Source: Pelargonium nanum (taxonomy: Eukaryota; Streptophyta; Magnoliopsida; Geraniales; Geraniaceae). Taken from it: a stretch of 39,052 nt of DNA. The notes beneath the pieces are model-generated. The model saw nothing but the letters and a program-made list of their open reading frames with translations, was not told the origin of the DNA and did no database searches. The stretch lies in NCBI GenBank assembly GCA_036897485.1, contig JAYMTF010000346.1, forward strand, positions 1 to 39,052, written 5' to 3'. Each line of letters begins with the position of its first letter. Within the stretch, counting starts at the first letter, position 1. The position numbers and the translations under genes are program-made. Of the stretch, positions 1 through 12,625 are shown one piece after another.

Positions 1-2465
1 TTTTCCCCACGATAAATTATTATGAACCTTAGGAGCCTTCATATCACGAGGACGAAGAGATACATCTTTCAAGTAGTCTCGATCAATGTTCTGACAACCA
101 CAACACGTAAATTATAAGGAAAAGGGAAAGCTTCTTTCGGTTCTGGTTTTTGTGTCACAGAGAACTAACTCATTATCATACCAAAGGAAAGTTGGTCTAA
201 TGAACTAATTGTCGCAACTTTAATTGCATGTGAGTCAAATAAAGATTTGTACTACTGGTAACCACTCCCCTTACTTTTGGCAGATGATTTCTCAACCTCA
301 TATTAATCCTTAGTCGAATGCATAGCATCTCTCAGGCACATGTTTCTTCTAATACTCTTGCCAATTCAGTCACAGACTTGTAAGATATCATAGGTCCTCA
401 TACAAAATTTTAGTTTTATACTTCTATGGCATTTCTAATATGTTGAACCAAACAAACACAAAGATCATTCAACCAACCTTTTCAATGTCTTTATCACTTT
501 TCTTGTCTACATCTTTTTGTCTGCTTCTTATGGCATGTAGATGAGCGCGAGATGGGGCAGCTGAGCGAGATGCTGCAGAGACGGCCAATTGACCAACTGA
601 ACCCCACCGCTCTTCAACAACCTGTCCACATGCAAATCAGTGAAGAAACAGGATAAAGCCAAGCATGCTATCAATCATCTGAAGAGGCGGTAGCATACCT
701 CATTAAGCTTTCGTCCTTCTCGTGCAGCTTGCTCTTGTGCACGCTTCAAGGCCTTTAGTCTCCAGCTTGCACCTCCATCCCCAATAACAGATGGTGCTGA
801 ACGATGGTTCCCATCAGTTCTTGCCTCGCCTGCTTCTTCTGGATAACCACTCCCATTATCTTTCAGATACGGATTCAATTCTCTGGGATTTGGCTTCTTT
901 ATCTGTGACAAATACAACCTTAGTAAAAACAAAGGAATAAGATAAGTAGCAATTAAAACATACAAGTATGATGTCTCGCAGAAACAAAGAATTTCATGTG
1001 CATGCCACCATTTGGTGTTTAATCTCCCATTCCATGAACTCAAGCCCATAAATAACTACAAAAAACCTTGGCAGTAAATAGACAAGAAAGTTCATCTCTT
1101 CATGCATTTAACGATTAACATGTGATCAAAATAATTAATTGAAACTGCCAGTTTTTTTATTCAAACATAAAAATGGTTATGAAATGTGGTGAAGGAGGAG
1201 TTTTTCTTTCAGCAGAAAAGACCAGACACTGTTAACTTGCAAAGAAAATAAAACTTTCTAGCAGTAGCACATGAAAATAAAACTTTGTTAAAGAGATTGC
1301 ATCAATTAAGTGATAGCTGAGTGGATGTATATCATTGAGCTTTTAATTTTCTCTCTGTTTATAATGGACCAGTTGGAGAGAGAAGGTGAATGAGGATATT
1401 AGGATAAGGAATACAACTTCTACTAGGGACAAAGCAACCAATACACATAACTAGAAGAACTCCAAAATTGAAACAATGATTAACATTTTCATGTGAGACC
1501 CTAAGAACAAAGTCAGATAAGGTTGTCAAAGCATCATGCATACCATCCGTAATGATGTACATACAATATAGAAAGGCACACCAACAGCCAATCAGTTAAC
1601 ACAAGACTAAGAGCCCTAAAAAAGTTGAAGAACGCAACCAACCAAAATAAACAGTGAAAATATTGCATCTTCCAAGAAATCTAAAGAATAAACAATCTAA
1701 ACTGAATTGATGGAATCATGGCCAAAAACTAGCAAGGGAATGAAATACCTCTTCAGTCAAGGCTTCTTCTGGCTGATCATCAACAACCATCGGAGCTGGT
1801 TTACTATCCGTATGGGTAGGCTCCTTCGGTCTCAGCATCCAGTCCAAACCCATTTCCTTTCTCTTGATCGTCATGTCATCTCCTTTATCATCATCTAAAC
1901 AACAACACAAGTAAACAGCATAAATCCAACAAATACATCACCCATCATCAACTTTTTTTGCCAAAACATCAAAACCAAACCTACCAGACAAATCGCTTCC
2001 TGCTGCATCCTTCTTCCTTCCGCCCTTCCTGCTTCCCTTGCGACTCCTCTCTTTCCTACTATCATCATCAGAAGACTCGTCGGATGAATAACGTTTTCTA
2101 CTGCTTTTTGATTTCTTTTTCTTCCCACTCCGCCTCTTCTTCTTATTTCGGTCCAGACTATCCTCACTTCCACTCTCACTCTCACTTTCAGATGAATACT
2201 CCTCTGAGGAGTACCACTTGTTCCTCTTCCCCTTTACTTTCTCTACCTTTTGATCTTCATCTGAGCTACCAGAACTCTTCTTCCTCCTATGCTTCTCCTT
2301 CCTACTACCTCCTGATTTCTTCTCACTCTTCCCCTAATCAACAACAACCAGGTTAGCCCAAAATAACACCAAATTCACCAATGCAAACAGACAAAAAAAA
2401 AAAACAGTTGTGTAAATTACTTTGCCAATCTCTTCCCGGGAAATAAACTTCACTCCAGATAGCAT
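1..2465 (-). CDS. CWF19-like protein (CWF19L2/CwfJ family), 5' part
   Basis: Spliceosome-associated CWF19/CwfJ family protein; relatives act late in splicing around lariat debranching and intron turnover in the nucleus. Six coding exons are seen: 2465-2421, 2333-1985, 1894-1749, 902-699, 621-478 and 90-1. All have GT-AG borders and add up to 326 codons in frame. The protein starts MLSGVKFISREEIGK, then has a long Lys/Arg/Ser/Glu-rich low-complexity region (about residues 16-130). Conserved family blocks follow: MGLDWMLRPKE, NPRELNPYLKDNGSGYPEE, GDGGASWRLKALKRA, EERWGSVGQLA and, at the left edge, NIDRDYLKDVSLRPRDMK. The C-terminal CwfJ domains lie outside the window, so the gene is cut by the window edge, not broken. 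The start was chosen because this N-terminus matches the family as remembered and the next exon continues in phase. Confidence 0.9.
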
Positions 2466-2960
2466 TGTATGAATTCTGAACTGTTTTAAGACAAAATTAG
2501 AGCAAAATAAGATTAGGAATTCGAGCTGGAAAAAAAAAAAAAAAAGACAATCGTTCAATTTTGAATTCGATTCTGATACTAAATTAGAATAAGAATGACA
2601 ATTAAAAAATACCTAAAATGCGCAGAGCAGAGGTAGACCTAATGGAGGTCGATCAAATTCGACCGGTCTCGCCGGAGCCGACGTTGGTTTGGACTTCGGG
2701 CGGTCCTTTATTCTCAACCGAATATTTGAGACCTCGATCCTTCTCTTTTGTTTTTACCCACCGCCTCGGAGACCAGACCACTGTCTCTGCAAATCCTCAC
2801 TGACTCCGCCCCGGACCTCGGATCCGTTCGCACTTCGGCGACCCAAATTTTCCTTCTGTACCCAAAAAAAAAAAAAAATCGGGCAATTCGGGTCGAGTTC
2901 GGTTTGACTTTTGAGATTAAGTGACCCGGACCCAGCCTTGGAGTGTGCGGTTTTTCTAGG
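2466..2960 (-). promoter_or_regulatory. Leader and promoter region of the CWF19-like gene
   Basis: Upstream of the ATG at 2465 a leader intron is plausible: donor AG|GT after 2613 and acceptor CAG before 2484 on the minus strand, leaving a short second leader exon. The part at about 2620-2960 is clearly more GC-rich than its surroundings, as expected of a first leader exon and proximal promoter. No convincing TATA box was found. The splice calls rest on dinucleotides only. Confidence 0.4.
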
Positions 2961-3170
2961 GCTGTCGGCTGCGGGTCGGGTTCCCCAAATCATGAGCTGG
3001 TGAAATTATTTTACCTTTTTCTCCAAAATTAGGAAAGAAAAAAATAAAAAGATGATTCCTTATATTCAGAGATGGTTGTCTGGTTTGCTTGCACAGAACG
3101 GCTAAAGAAAGGAGAAGTAGACACAATAAAAGGAAACCTAAAAAGAAATCATTTGGCTAATATATGTAGA

Positions 3171-3320
3171 GGTGGCAAACGATCAGATTAAATTTAGTTC
3201 GGATTTTGAATTGAAATATGAGATCCAATCTGATCTGATAGTATATTTTAATTGAATTGAATTGAATTGAATAGTATTTTTTCGGATTGAATCAGACTAA
3301 TCATGTAATTTTATGTTAAA
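3171..3320. repeat. Decayed interspersed repeat with a pentanucleotide run
   Basis: The stretch opens with AGAGGTGGCAAACGATCAGA and continues with repeated GAT/GGATT words (CGGATT, GATCTGAT). This resembles the non-coding 'GGTGGCAAACGGATCGGATT' type repeats scattered through eudicot genomes. Inside it 3251-3272 is a (GAATT/ATTGA)n microsatellite. No coding potential. Family name unknown. Confidence 0.4.
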
Positions 3321-3368
3321 TAATCGCATTAGAGACTATAAAAAATATCTAAAAATTACAGCAAGACA

Positions 3369-3480
3369 TGTTGGGCCAAGCGGTTTAAGCACTATGGACT
3401 TCTATTGAGGTCTTGGGTTTGAATTCTCTTGTCCCACGGTATGAGGTGTGATTTTGGGTTACATTACTGATAATTAAACC
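3369..3480 (+). mobile_element. tRNA-derived SINE-like sequence
   Basis: A tRNA-Leu-like head is visible. A box A-like sequence (TTGGGCCAAGCGGTTTAAGC, from 3371) and a box B-like sequence (GGGTTTGAATTCT, 3415-3427) have about the spacing found in tRNA genes. A non-tRNA tail follows. The acceptor stem does not close, so this is not a working tRNA gene; it fits a plant SINE remnant. Target-site duplications were not found. Confidence 0.5.
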
Positions 3481-3870
3481 ACAAAGTTGAGGAATTATTT
3501 TGTTTTTTCCTCTAATTTTGAAAATTCAGACACTTAACAAGAAATCAACTTCTCCAGTTGTGTTTCAAAGAATGTGAGATTTGAGCTGATTTCAACATTG
3601 AACGTAAGCAGAATATAGTATCATAAGATGACTAAGAACTTTAACCCAAAAGGTAAAATAAAGAAGGTACATGAAAGAAACCTTGTAAAAAATACATCTA
3701 TATATATCAAAAGACTATAAATTAACAAAATAAAAAAGAAGAAATTATTAAGGTAGCTAAAATTTTGAATCAACAATATTTTGTTTCAAGAATCTTCCTC
3801 TTCTTATAGATTTAAACTAAACCTCTGCTCTGCTCTCTTTGCGAGTCGTCGAATCGGGCATATACTTGTA

Positions 3871-6720
3871 TCATCTAGATGAGTACCAGAGCTTTTTCTG
3901 GCAAACCAAAATCTTATCCTTGTCCACACCATACTCTGTGTCTTCTTTGTGGCATCCCCATTTCATCCCCTTGGCAATGGTAGCTACAGCATCCACAAAA
4001 TAGCTCGATTCCCGAATAATAGCATACCCGTTGGGACGTAGGATTCGATCCATCTCCAATAGCACATACTTCATCTCACATCTGCCCAAGTTATCACTAT
4101 TATCATCAGTACCATTTGGACAACAACTTGCTCCACTTTACGTAATATGCTTAAAAACATATATCATAGTCACAATATGGACCACAAGACTCAATATGCT
4201 GGTAAGTGTGAGCTTTGTGTCCTTATAAGTATATATGTGATGCCTATATATGTCATATGAGGTCTTGTCTAAGTGTTAATCCATATGTTTGACAAAACGA
4301 AAGATGTTTATATAGTTCCAAAGTCATTACCTGTGGCTTTCTGATGTAAAGAGGCCGTCAAGGTGCAGGAGATCGTATGTTCGGGGATAAGTTGAGAAAG
4401 CTTCACACCTGCCAAATATCGAACAAATGACTCAATATTTACAGTATCCAAGATTTAATAACCCCATAAGAAAAGAAATGTATGGACAATTTACCAATCT
4501 TGGTAAGTTCCAATGAGACCGCGGTCATATACTGTGGCAAGTGTATTAGGAGCGTAGGAAGACACCACGTTCATGACCCACAAGGGATCATCAATCACTG
4601 CTGCAGCAAAGCCTCCAAAAACAGTGTTCATGTCCATTACATTCCTGATCTTATCAGTCCCGAGAGCTGGTAGTAGCTTCTTGTAGTGCTTGACTCGAAT
4701 CTTCCATTTAGTGTCATCGTGCTTCATTGCACCAGCACCACCACCGTGAGTTTCTGAGATGCGCTCAGGTGCTACATTCAGCCGTTGTGGCCATCTTGGG
4801 AGGGACTGCAAATCTGATTTCTTGAATTTCGGGCTTGGAACAACAACACATGGGCGAAGAGGAGTGTACCATGCTGCATCAGGTTCTAGGCTGTCATCGC
4901 ACTTGCGTGGATAGACATCTGGGTCGCTAAGCTTATTGTAGCAACTACTATCCGAAGACTTCTGCCACACTGCAATGTCATCCTTTTTGTTGAACAATGT
5001 GAAGCACATTGAAGACAGCAAGTCCTGCAACTTGTCGTAGTCTGATTTCTGCTCTTCTACTGTTGTGTTCCATCCTCTCCAGCGGCGTTCATAGTTAACT
5101 GGTGGACCGGACAATACCCAGAAACCCCCTGGACGAAGAATACGGTGTATTTCTAGGAGGTATATTCCACCTGAGAGGACAAGGATCAAATGGGAAAAAG
5201 AAAATGTGTGATGAATAACTGATTTCATAAGAAATGTAATATGAAAGAATGATTTGGACACAATCTAGCAGTTGAAGAAACGGAATAGCAATGTCATTCA
5301 CAAATGCAATAGAAAATCTTGTCTCCCATTGCCAAAACATAAAACCTCCAAGATTGTTTCAACAGATAGAAACTATAGGTACCAAAATACATCTCCAATT
5401 TGTTGAATGTAATTCACAATTTGATATTGGACTCACCGAATTCTGTCCATGGGATAAGACATCTTGAACAATGAGCCATATCAAATGAGTTAGAGGGGAA
5501 AGGAAGACGCTGCGTAGAAATGATGCCAAGGATTGCTGGAATTCCACGTTCTAAAGCAAATTGAACTTGAGCTTCATGATTATCTCTCGGGGCAAGAGAA
5601 ACCGTAAGTATCCCACGATCTAGCAGATCACCTCCCCAGCTAGCGACCTGGAAACAGAATCAGAATCAAGAGTCAATTTGGAATATATATTCAATAACTG
5701 CAATCATCCTGATATCGTGGACAAATTTTCTTTTTTCTTTCTTTTTATCAAGATATGGAAAGAATGTAAGATGCTCTCATCCGAATGAGAAGATCACATA
5801 CAATATATGAACTCAACTACCCTACAACTGATGACAAGTTTCATAAAACAGAAAGCAGAAAAGAAAAAGGAGTTTACCCCGCATCCAGTATCAATTGCAG
5901 TTCGAACAGATCCATCTTTCATTCCGGGAATCAGATCTTGCATCAAATCAACGTAGGCACTGACACCATTAGGGAACATGGTACCCCCACCAGGGAAAAG
6001 AAACTTATCCCCTTCTTTAACCAGCCAATGCTGGTTAGATTTTTTCTTGTTAATCCAATCATACGGCACATTCCTGACATTGCCACATCCTAAACTCAGT
6101 TAGATGTCCAACACAGAAGTATACTGCTGAGTGCTAACCACCCATTTGAAGCCGAGAAAAGCACTTTGCCATAAAATTACTAAGGCGTGAAATAAGAAAT
6201 ACCTGTACCAACATTGACCCCTGCTCTTCGGCCATCTGATTGGGGACTTGTAACCATCTGGGGGTGGAACCAAGCATTCCTTCCTTTCAAATATAGGAGG
6301 GCAGTGGCGCTCCAAGAAACTAAGTCGTTTCATACTGTACTTCCTCCATCTCTACACCAATACAAACCATCACCGTCACTTAAAAAATGCCAATAGACCA
6401 GTTATATACATTCAAGACACAATAACATATCTACAATTAACAGATACCTTTGGATCAGTGCAAGGAGTGTAGTCTTGATAGTCAGCGCTGCACTGAGGGA
6501 AGTTAACTGGTTTAAGTTGAAGGGGAGCAACAGTCGACTCCTTGGGAGCTGCCCTTGAAACATCTTTGGTGGTGCTAACCTCAAATTTGTTCTTATCGGA
6601 ACAGAAGATTCCACCGAGATAAAATGAAAACCCACAAAGCACAAAAAACATAATTGTCAAGGGGACCATCCTTGAACTTTGAGGCACTGGCTTCCCATCT
6701 TTATCTTTATTATGCTTCAT
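3871..6720 (-). CDS. Probable pectin methyltransferase, PMT20/PMT21 (ERD3) type
   Basis: Type II Golgi membrane protein of the plant DUF248/PMT family, which includes QUA2/TSD2; members are thought to methyl-esterify homogalacturonan using S-adenosylmethionine. Seven coding exons: 6720-6448, 6351-6203, 6073-5878, 5647-5437, 5170-4495, 4408-4331 and 4081-3871. They sum to 597 codons plus stop, the usual length. A short basic cytosolic tail precedes one membrane helix (about residues 19-40). The luminal domain has [46 protein letters not shown] and the SAM-binding motif [13 protein letters not shown] (200-212). Further family blocks are [39 protein letters not shown] and the terminal CQKKLWYSS. 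The protein aligns from memory with Arabidopsis PMT21 over its full length. Nothing is missing. The choice between PMT20 and PMT21 is not settled. Confidence 0.95.
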
Positions 6721-8260
6721 GACTTCAGAAGCTATCAATTATCTGCACACATGGAATCTATTATAATTTCATAATGATGTTGATCTCCAAGTTCTGCCAG
6801 ATTAACAGATCAATTCCAGCATGCAAACAAAAGGTAACAATCTTCTTTCCGCACCAACATAACAAACATGGTTCATGACATTTCTAAGTTCCCAAAAGCT
6901 TACAAAGCTTTTCATGTCTTCTCATAGATCAAGCTAATCATCACATTCAAAACTCAAGTTCTAGTTAACCAAAGTGACCCGACGAAAACCCAAGAAAATA
7001 TGCTAATCTATACGCACCAACATCATGGAAAAATAAACAAACCCATATATCAATTACCTAATTGTAAACAATGGAAAAGTGAAGAACCCAAATCTATTTG
7101 AGAGATGCCATTTCAAGAACAGAAGCAGTTGATAGGTATTAAAGTGAAGGATAAGAGAAAGGGAAAGCAGAAAAAGAAACAAAGAAAGAGATCAAATAAT
7201 TGAAGGGGAGTTTCAAATCAAGAAAATTAATACAAATACCACGTAGTCAATACTCAACATCAACCATTAAAACGACTTGTGCAAAGCTCTAAACTACAAG
7301 ATCTGAAAACAACTACCGACATATTATACTTTTGATGTCACGTATAGCAAAACATATCTCACATGATATTGGGTCCCAAACTATTGAAGCCAGCCTAGCC
7401 TAATCACTACTTTCTCTTCAACCCCACCAAAGTTGAAAGGAAAATAAAAAGGAAGCAATGGATCTATACACCAAACTGAACGTAATGAAAAGTTAAAAAC
7501 AGTAAAAAGGTGACAAGGCATCATGTAATTTAACCATTTCCATTAAAGCAAACTGGAAAAAAAAGGCTCTAGTGTTTTACAGGATTGAATTGCCACAATT
7601 TGCCAATCACCTGTTCTCTTTGTTTTTTCCCATCTAAATCAATTATTGATGCATGGCCTCTCATGAAAATACCACAAACAAATAAATAAAATACAAAAAC
7701 CACATAGGTCCAACCATGCCCACCAAAGCAAATCACAAAACTAAATGAACATGAAAACATGAAAACACCCTTTGGCACTTAAAGGCTCCAAAACCCTTCC
7801 TTTTTCTTTTCTTCACAAAACCCATATCTCAATTTGGTCAAAAATAGAAAAGATACATCTGCAGCAACAAAGTGAACCAGAACAGATAAAAAAAATCGTG
7901 TTTTTTCCCTGAAAACACTAAGCTTCCACTACCCATCTAAATCCAAAATATGAAATTCTGTGAAACAGAGAAAGGCAAGATTTTACAGAAGCAATGCCAA
8001 CACCTCAACAGAACAAAAACAAAGATAGATCCAAAGATCTGGCTAAGGAAACAAAAAAAAAAAAAAAAATTAAAAGAAGAGTACCTGAAGTAAAGGTGTG
8101 AGCTTGAAACAAAAGCTTACCAAGAAGTGGGAGCAGAGTACATAGATCTCACTCCCAGAAAATAAAGACCCAATAAGAGAGAAAGGGAAGGGACAGTATT
8201 AGCAGAGTAGGGAGTGAGATCTATGGAGCTCACAGAAGCTTAAATAAGGAGCAGAGATAG
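6721..8260 (-). promoter_or_regulatory. PMT leader with 1.34-kb leader intron, and core promoter
   Basis: Just upstream of the ATG an acceptor (TGTGCAG, ending 6743) joins a short leader exon (6742-6721). A matching donor, CTTCAG|GTAC, lies after 8085. This implies a leader intron 8084-6743 with no open frame of interest. The distal exon would run from about 8215 to 8085. A TATA-like TATTTAA on the minus strand (within 8239-8248) sits the right distance upstream of that exon. A GAGATA/GA-rich tract (8251-8278) lies next to it. Transcription start and intron are inferred. Confidence 0.5.
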
Positions 8261-9555
8261 AGATAGAGAGAGAGAGATGAGCTCTTCGCTGTCCCCTGTT
8301 TCTCGTCCTCTGTTTCTTCTCTTTCCTCTTTTTTCTTTATTCTTGTATTTTTCTACTGTAATTTCCACTTCCTCTGTTTTTCTTTTTTACTTTACTTTAC
8401 AAATCATTTCTTTACTGTCTGAAAGCTAAAATACATATATATATGATCAGCGAGGGTCACGCTGGTTTATCGTTTTGCCAGCCATTCTTGAAGTGCCACG
8501 TGGCACATTGTCTGATTGGTTCCAATATCTTGGAGACTTTTGTTCACATTTTCCACCCACAGTTTGCTGGATTTTACTTTTTTTTTTTACTTTCTAAAAA
8601 TATCTTGGTTTTGAGTAGAAAACTAAACCTAAAATTATAATTTTTGTTTTTTATTAAAAAGGAAATATATTCATATGTTATAACATGAAAGATCTTTGGA
8701 ACCTCACAAGATTGTACTGTGACGTGGTTTGTGTTATCCTCTTGTAGTTTCGATTGATTCTTTTATTATGTATATCTTTTTTATGTTGTTTAAGATATAT
8801 ATGTCGTATCTGTTGAATCTATCTTCTAGTTTAGTCATTCATACCCTAACTTATGAAACTATCTTGAGTAGAAGTTTTTCTTTGAGGTTGTTCTAAACTA
8901 ATTGTTCTTAGACTTCTCGAAACTAAAAAAGCAAGACACATCTCGGTTATCTATAACTAAATGTGAAACGTTTGATAATACAAAATTTGACGTGAGGCCC
9001 TAAGTATCCCCACATGTGAGATTTAGGTACCTAAGGCTGAAATGATGATTGCATTCAAATACACAACATGAAATGAAAATGAGTAGCTATTGATAGTAAC
9101 GTGTGACAATTCATAGTGATAGAAGGTGGCAAGTGGAGGTTGTTGCAATCAATGGAGGTTGTTGAAGGAGCAATCTATAGAAGTAGACAAATTGTTCAAA
9201 GTTTAATTATCCATTGTAGAAACGTTTTATTAAAGCAAAGTATTGATCAATTTATGAATGATGATATATACTTGTAAATTAATTAGTATTGTAGTGAGTA
9301 AAAAAAAAATCTCTTGTGAAGTGCATAAATGGAACATAGATGTAGATCAGTTTATGAACATTTGCTTGTAGATTTGAGAAACTCGGGATGGTGCATGTCC
9401 TATAAAAGTTGTGGGATCTTTTTAATTAAGAAATCGGAATGGCTCACATGCATGCATGATCTTTGGTTTTGTAGTTTTTATACGTGTAGCTTTAGGATAG
9501 TAACCTTATTTCTAGTAGGCATATATATCATCTTGTTAAAATGAGTGTTAAATTT

Positions 9556-9710
9556 TTGGGCCGTGACACGACGTGAGTTTAATCATGTTTAGGCTCAACG
9601 TAATCTAGACCATTCAAATAACTTATTTAATAAGTAGATCGTATTCATGTTAAAAATTAAACATGTCATGTTACTCATTTATAATTAATATATTTTTGTG
9701 TGCATAAAAG
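9556..9710 (+). repeat. Diverged interspersed repeat, copy 1 (related to 19990-20180)
   Basis: Shares ordered words with the stretch at 19990-20180: GGGCCGTGACA versus GGGTCGTGACC, then TTTAATCATGTT, then TCGTATTCATGTTAAA versus TCGTGTTCATGTCAAA, then CATGTCATGTTAC versus GGGTCATGTAAC. Order and spacing match, so both are copies of one non-coding element. Copy 1 is the more decayed and AT-rich. No terminal inverted repeats could be fixed. Confidence 0.5.
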
Positions 9711-10315
9711 ATGTATTCATATAAATTAAATATGTCAAATATATTTGTTACGTTGGATCAGAATTAAACATCTGTTTAAATAAATAGGATCATATCAATT
9801 ATTTCAATGTATTAGTGATGGTACTAAACTTTGAAGCCAAATACAACGTGCCACACCTAATTGCAAACCCTATATAATAAAGTAAAATACAATGACGGTG
9901 GGTCGAAGTGTACTAATTAATATTTAAAAATTAGCAGCCGACACAAATCAATGACATTAACTTAATGAAATTAAATATATATTAATGAGATTTAGTACCT
10001 TGTAATAATTTATGGTTTTTTGGAGTTTGCGATAACTGGTTTTGTATGAAAATGGCAAGTGGGAAGAAGGAGGTGGGGATGGTCACAAGGTTTCTGACTT
10101 TTAGTATTAATGTGAAATATGAATAGGATTGGTTTGGTTGGTTCTTGAATCACATGACTATTGACTGCAACATGTCAACACTCCATACCTTAATCTTTCA
10201 AGGCCATATATAATACTATATATGTGAATCTACCCAACCTCATTGTCCCTTTTCTTCTGCTCATATTTTCTGCATATTCATGTTCATTTCTTATATCATA
10301 CCTCCTAACGTATAG

Positions 10316-10540
10316 CTAGAGGTAGCAAAAGATCGGGTATGGTCGGGGATCAAGTTGATGAACTCTAACCTTAATCCAACCGTATAAGGTTTCGAGTTGG
10401 TCAAACTATAGTCGAGTCGGGTTTCGTGTTTTAAGCATGAAAATACTTTTTTTACCTCGCTTAAAATGCGGGCCCTTTTGTCCCAGCCTATGACCCGCAT
10501 CAACAAGTCTAACATGGCCTAAGCCAAATAAAGTTGTTTA
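10316..10540. repeat. Decayed repeat rich in GGGT/GACCC words
   Basis: Opens AGAGGTAGCAAAAGATCGGG, close to the opening at 3174 (AGAGGTGGCAAACGATC). It continues with TCGGG/GACCC-type words (GAGTCGGGTTTCG, TATGACCCGC). It stands out from the AT-rich surroundings by higher GC. Probably a non-autonomous interspersed repeat; the family is not recognised. Confidence 0.4.
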
Positions 10541-11400
10541 GGATCTTTGCTCTATCTTGTTGATCCGTGGTCAACAACTGCAAATGCTATGTCCCATTGA
10601 TCCAGGGTCAACAAGACCATTCGATCACGTGTTGGTGTAAAACTTTTCTTGTTGTAGGACTCTTGGACTTGAGCTTTCACTTTAAATTATTTTCTAACGG
10701 GCTTTAACTTGATCACTTGAGAGCTAAGAGCTTGCACACTACAAAGGTAGCAATACACTGTTAGGCAAAACTCAGGGGTACCCTTGAATTTTACCTCATG
10801 TATGAGAATAAGAATCACTAGCCTTATGAATTAGAGGTGTGTGTAGAATTTGAGAGCGTAAAGTGTGTAAATGACACAAAAGAATCTCCAAAATCCAAAA
10901 AAGATGTTCCACCCCTCATGGTTTTAAGGATAATTTTAACTAACAAAGTCAAGATGTGAAGGACAATTTGTCGCGTTGTGATAAGTGACAAGTGGGTTGG
11001 ATGATATCACTTGCGTGTCATGAGCTCAAGTGGTGATTTTATTCATCGTATTATGTTGTCATGATGATTTAAATATGATGTTACGATGAGATGGTTCTTG
11101 TTGATGTCATAGCAATGACGGATTGATGATTTCATCATCTTAGGGTCCTTGAGGCACTTGGACCTTAAATGTCGCATGAGGACCAAATCTAAGAACTTGC
11201 CACAGGGTGTGCCATGCTCATAACCTCACGTGTAATACCCATGGGTGTTGTACGGGGCTCCTTGAATTACTAATTGTACGTGCCTCATCTAAAGGTATTT
11301 TTGAGGGCAAAAGCGAGTCGACTACTCAAGGACCTAAATGACTCGATGTCTCAAAATTAGACTTAAGTTGCAGATGTGCAGACCTTAGATGATGAATTAA
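10541..11400. repeat. Repeat-like non-coding stretch of moderate GC
   Basis: The stretch has more even base composition than its flanks and includes a short hairpin, TTGTTGA-N7-TCAACAA, at about 10558-10578. A related word (TTGATCCAGGGTCAACAA) follows about 30 bases later. No open frame or family match is seen on either strand. The look is that of an old mobile-element fragment, but no ends, terminal repeats or coding remnants identify it. Confidence 0.25.
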
Positions 11401-12536
11401 AGTTTCAAGTAATATACAGTACAAAATTGGTAGTGGAAAAGTAATTTTCTAGCTTGCTCAGTAAATAATCCAGTGGTGTAAGTGGACCAAAGTCAAACAA
11501 GTAGAGACTTGGGTCAAATCGACCGACACTTAAATAGGTAAAAATATTAATAGGATAACATCAACCCATTAATGACAGCAACTAATTTTTCAGACTAGGA
11601 TTTAATTTCTATTGTCATTAAGGTTGGTTTTGGTAGCAATTGAGGACATCAAATTAATTCATATATATATAACATATGATCTTGACAATTCTGAACACAA
11701 AATGGATTTTCATTATTTTGGTTTCCAATAAAGAAATAAATATATTTATACATGTTAGCCAAAAAATAATTTTGGCAATCTTATCTATTTATCATAAACA
11801 ATGTACATATGCTTTAATTAGATTTGTTTTACATATTAAATAGACAAGTTCCAAAATATGAGACAATTATTTGAAGGTTGGTGGAGGGCTTAAAATGTTG
11901 CTACATTAAATGTCAAATAATTAATTAGGGGTAGCAAACCTGTAAGACTAGTGTAGTACACTAATACTAGCTAGTCCGTGTGGATGTTTAATTTAGTCTT
12001 AGACCATTTTTTTATATCACAAAATATAGTAATCACTAAATTATGAACAACATAAGAACTTGCTAAGGCTCAAGAATGCCATTTAACGTTTGCCTAATAA
12101 TTACTAAAAAAACGAGTGATCGGTAATAAAAATTCTTGTAATAATAAATACAAAGATTTATGTTGAGAATCATTATTTGCGATCATTGGTGAACAACATA
12201 AGAAATCGTCAAGTCTCATGAACGACTATTTTTTGTACGATTAAACTACTAGATTGGCGGCCGTTGAACAGTCAAACAAATAAACGCGTGTTATGCAACG
12301 AAAAATAATGTAATTAGTGCAAATGTTTCAATCTAAAGTTATTATTTGTGACAAATTTGTAATCAACTTAAGGTCATCTTCGATGGCGGCTTGCGAAGAT
12401 AATAAAGATGAATAAAATATCGTTACCGTGATAGGAAAATATTATCATCGATCAATAAAGTAAAATTGCAATAAATTGTTGTCACATATTTGCAACGGGT
12501 GCACATATTGCAAATTTCGTCAGAACCTACTATCAT

Positions 12537-12625
12537 CGGAGCAATTGGTTTAAGGTGTTTGCTCCTCCAGAGGCCTCAGGTTCGAGCTTCGGTTGGTTCG
12601 CATGCTTATAAAAAAATAGAGTTTA
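12537..12625 (+). mobile_element. tRNA-derived SINE-like sequence, second locus
   Basis: Box A-like AATTGGTTTAAGG (about 12543-12555) and box B-like GGTTCGAGCTTC (12579-12590) stand about 25 bases apart. A short unrelated stretch and an A-rich run (near 12611) follow. No tRNA cloverleaf can be closed. It fits a tRNA-headed SINE fragment, of a different head type from the one at 3369. Confidence 0.45.

Noticed and set aside
1958-2356. Plus-strand frame of 132 codons rich in Ser/Pro/Phe
   Set aside because: It is the reverse of the Lys/Arg/Ser-rich exon of the CWF19-like gene; low complexity creates the open frame.
3369-3480. A functional tRNA-Leu gene
   Set aside because: The acceptor stem does not pair and the anticodon arm is not regular, so only a tRNA-derived repeat is supported.
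10291-10515. Minus-strand 74-codon frame in the 4.6-kb gap
   Set aside because: Lies in a GGGT/ACCC-rich repeat that resembles other non-coding copies in the window; no family match.
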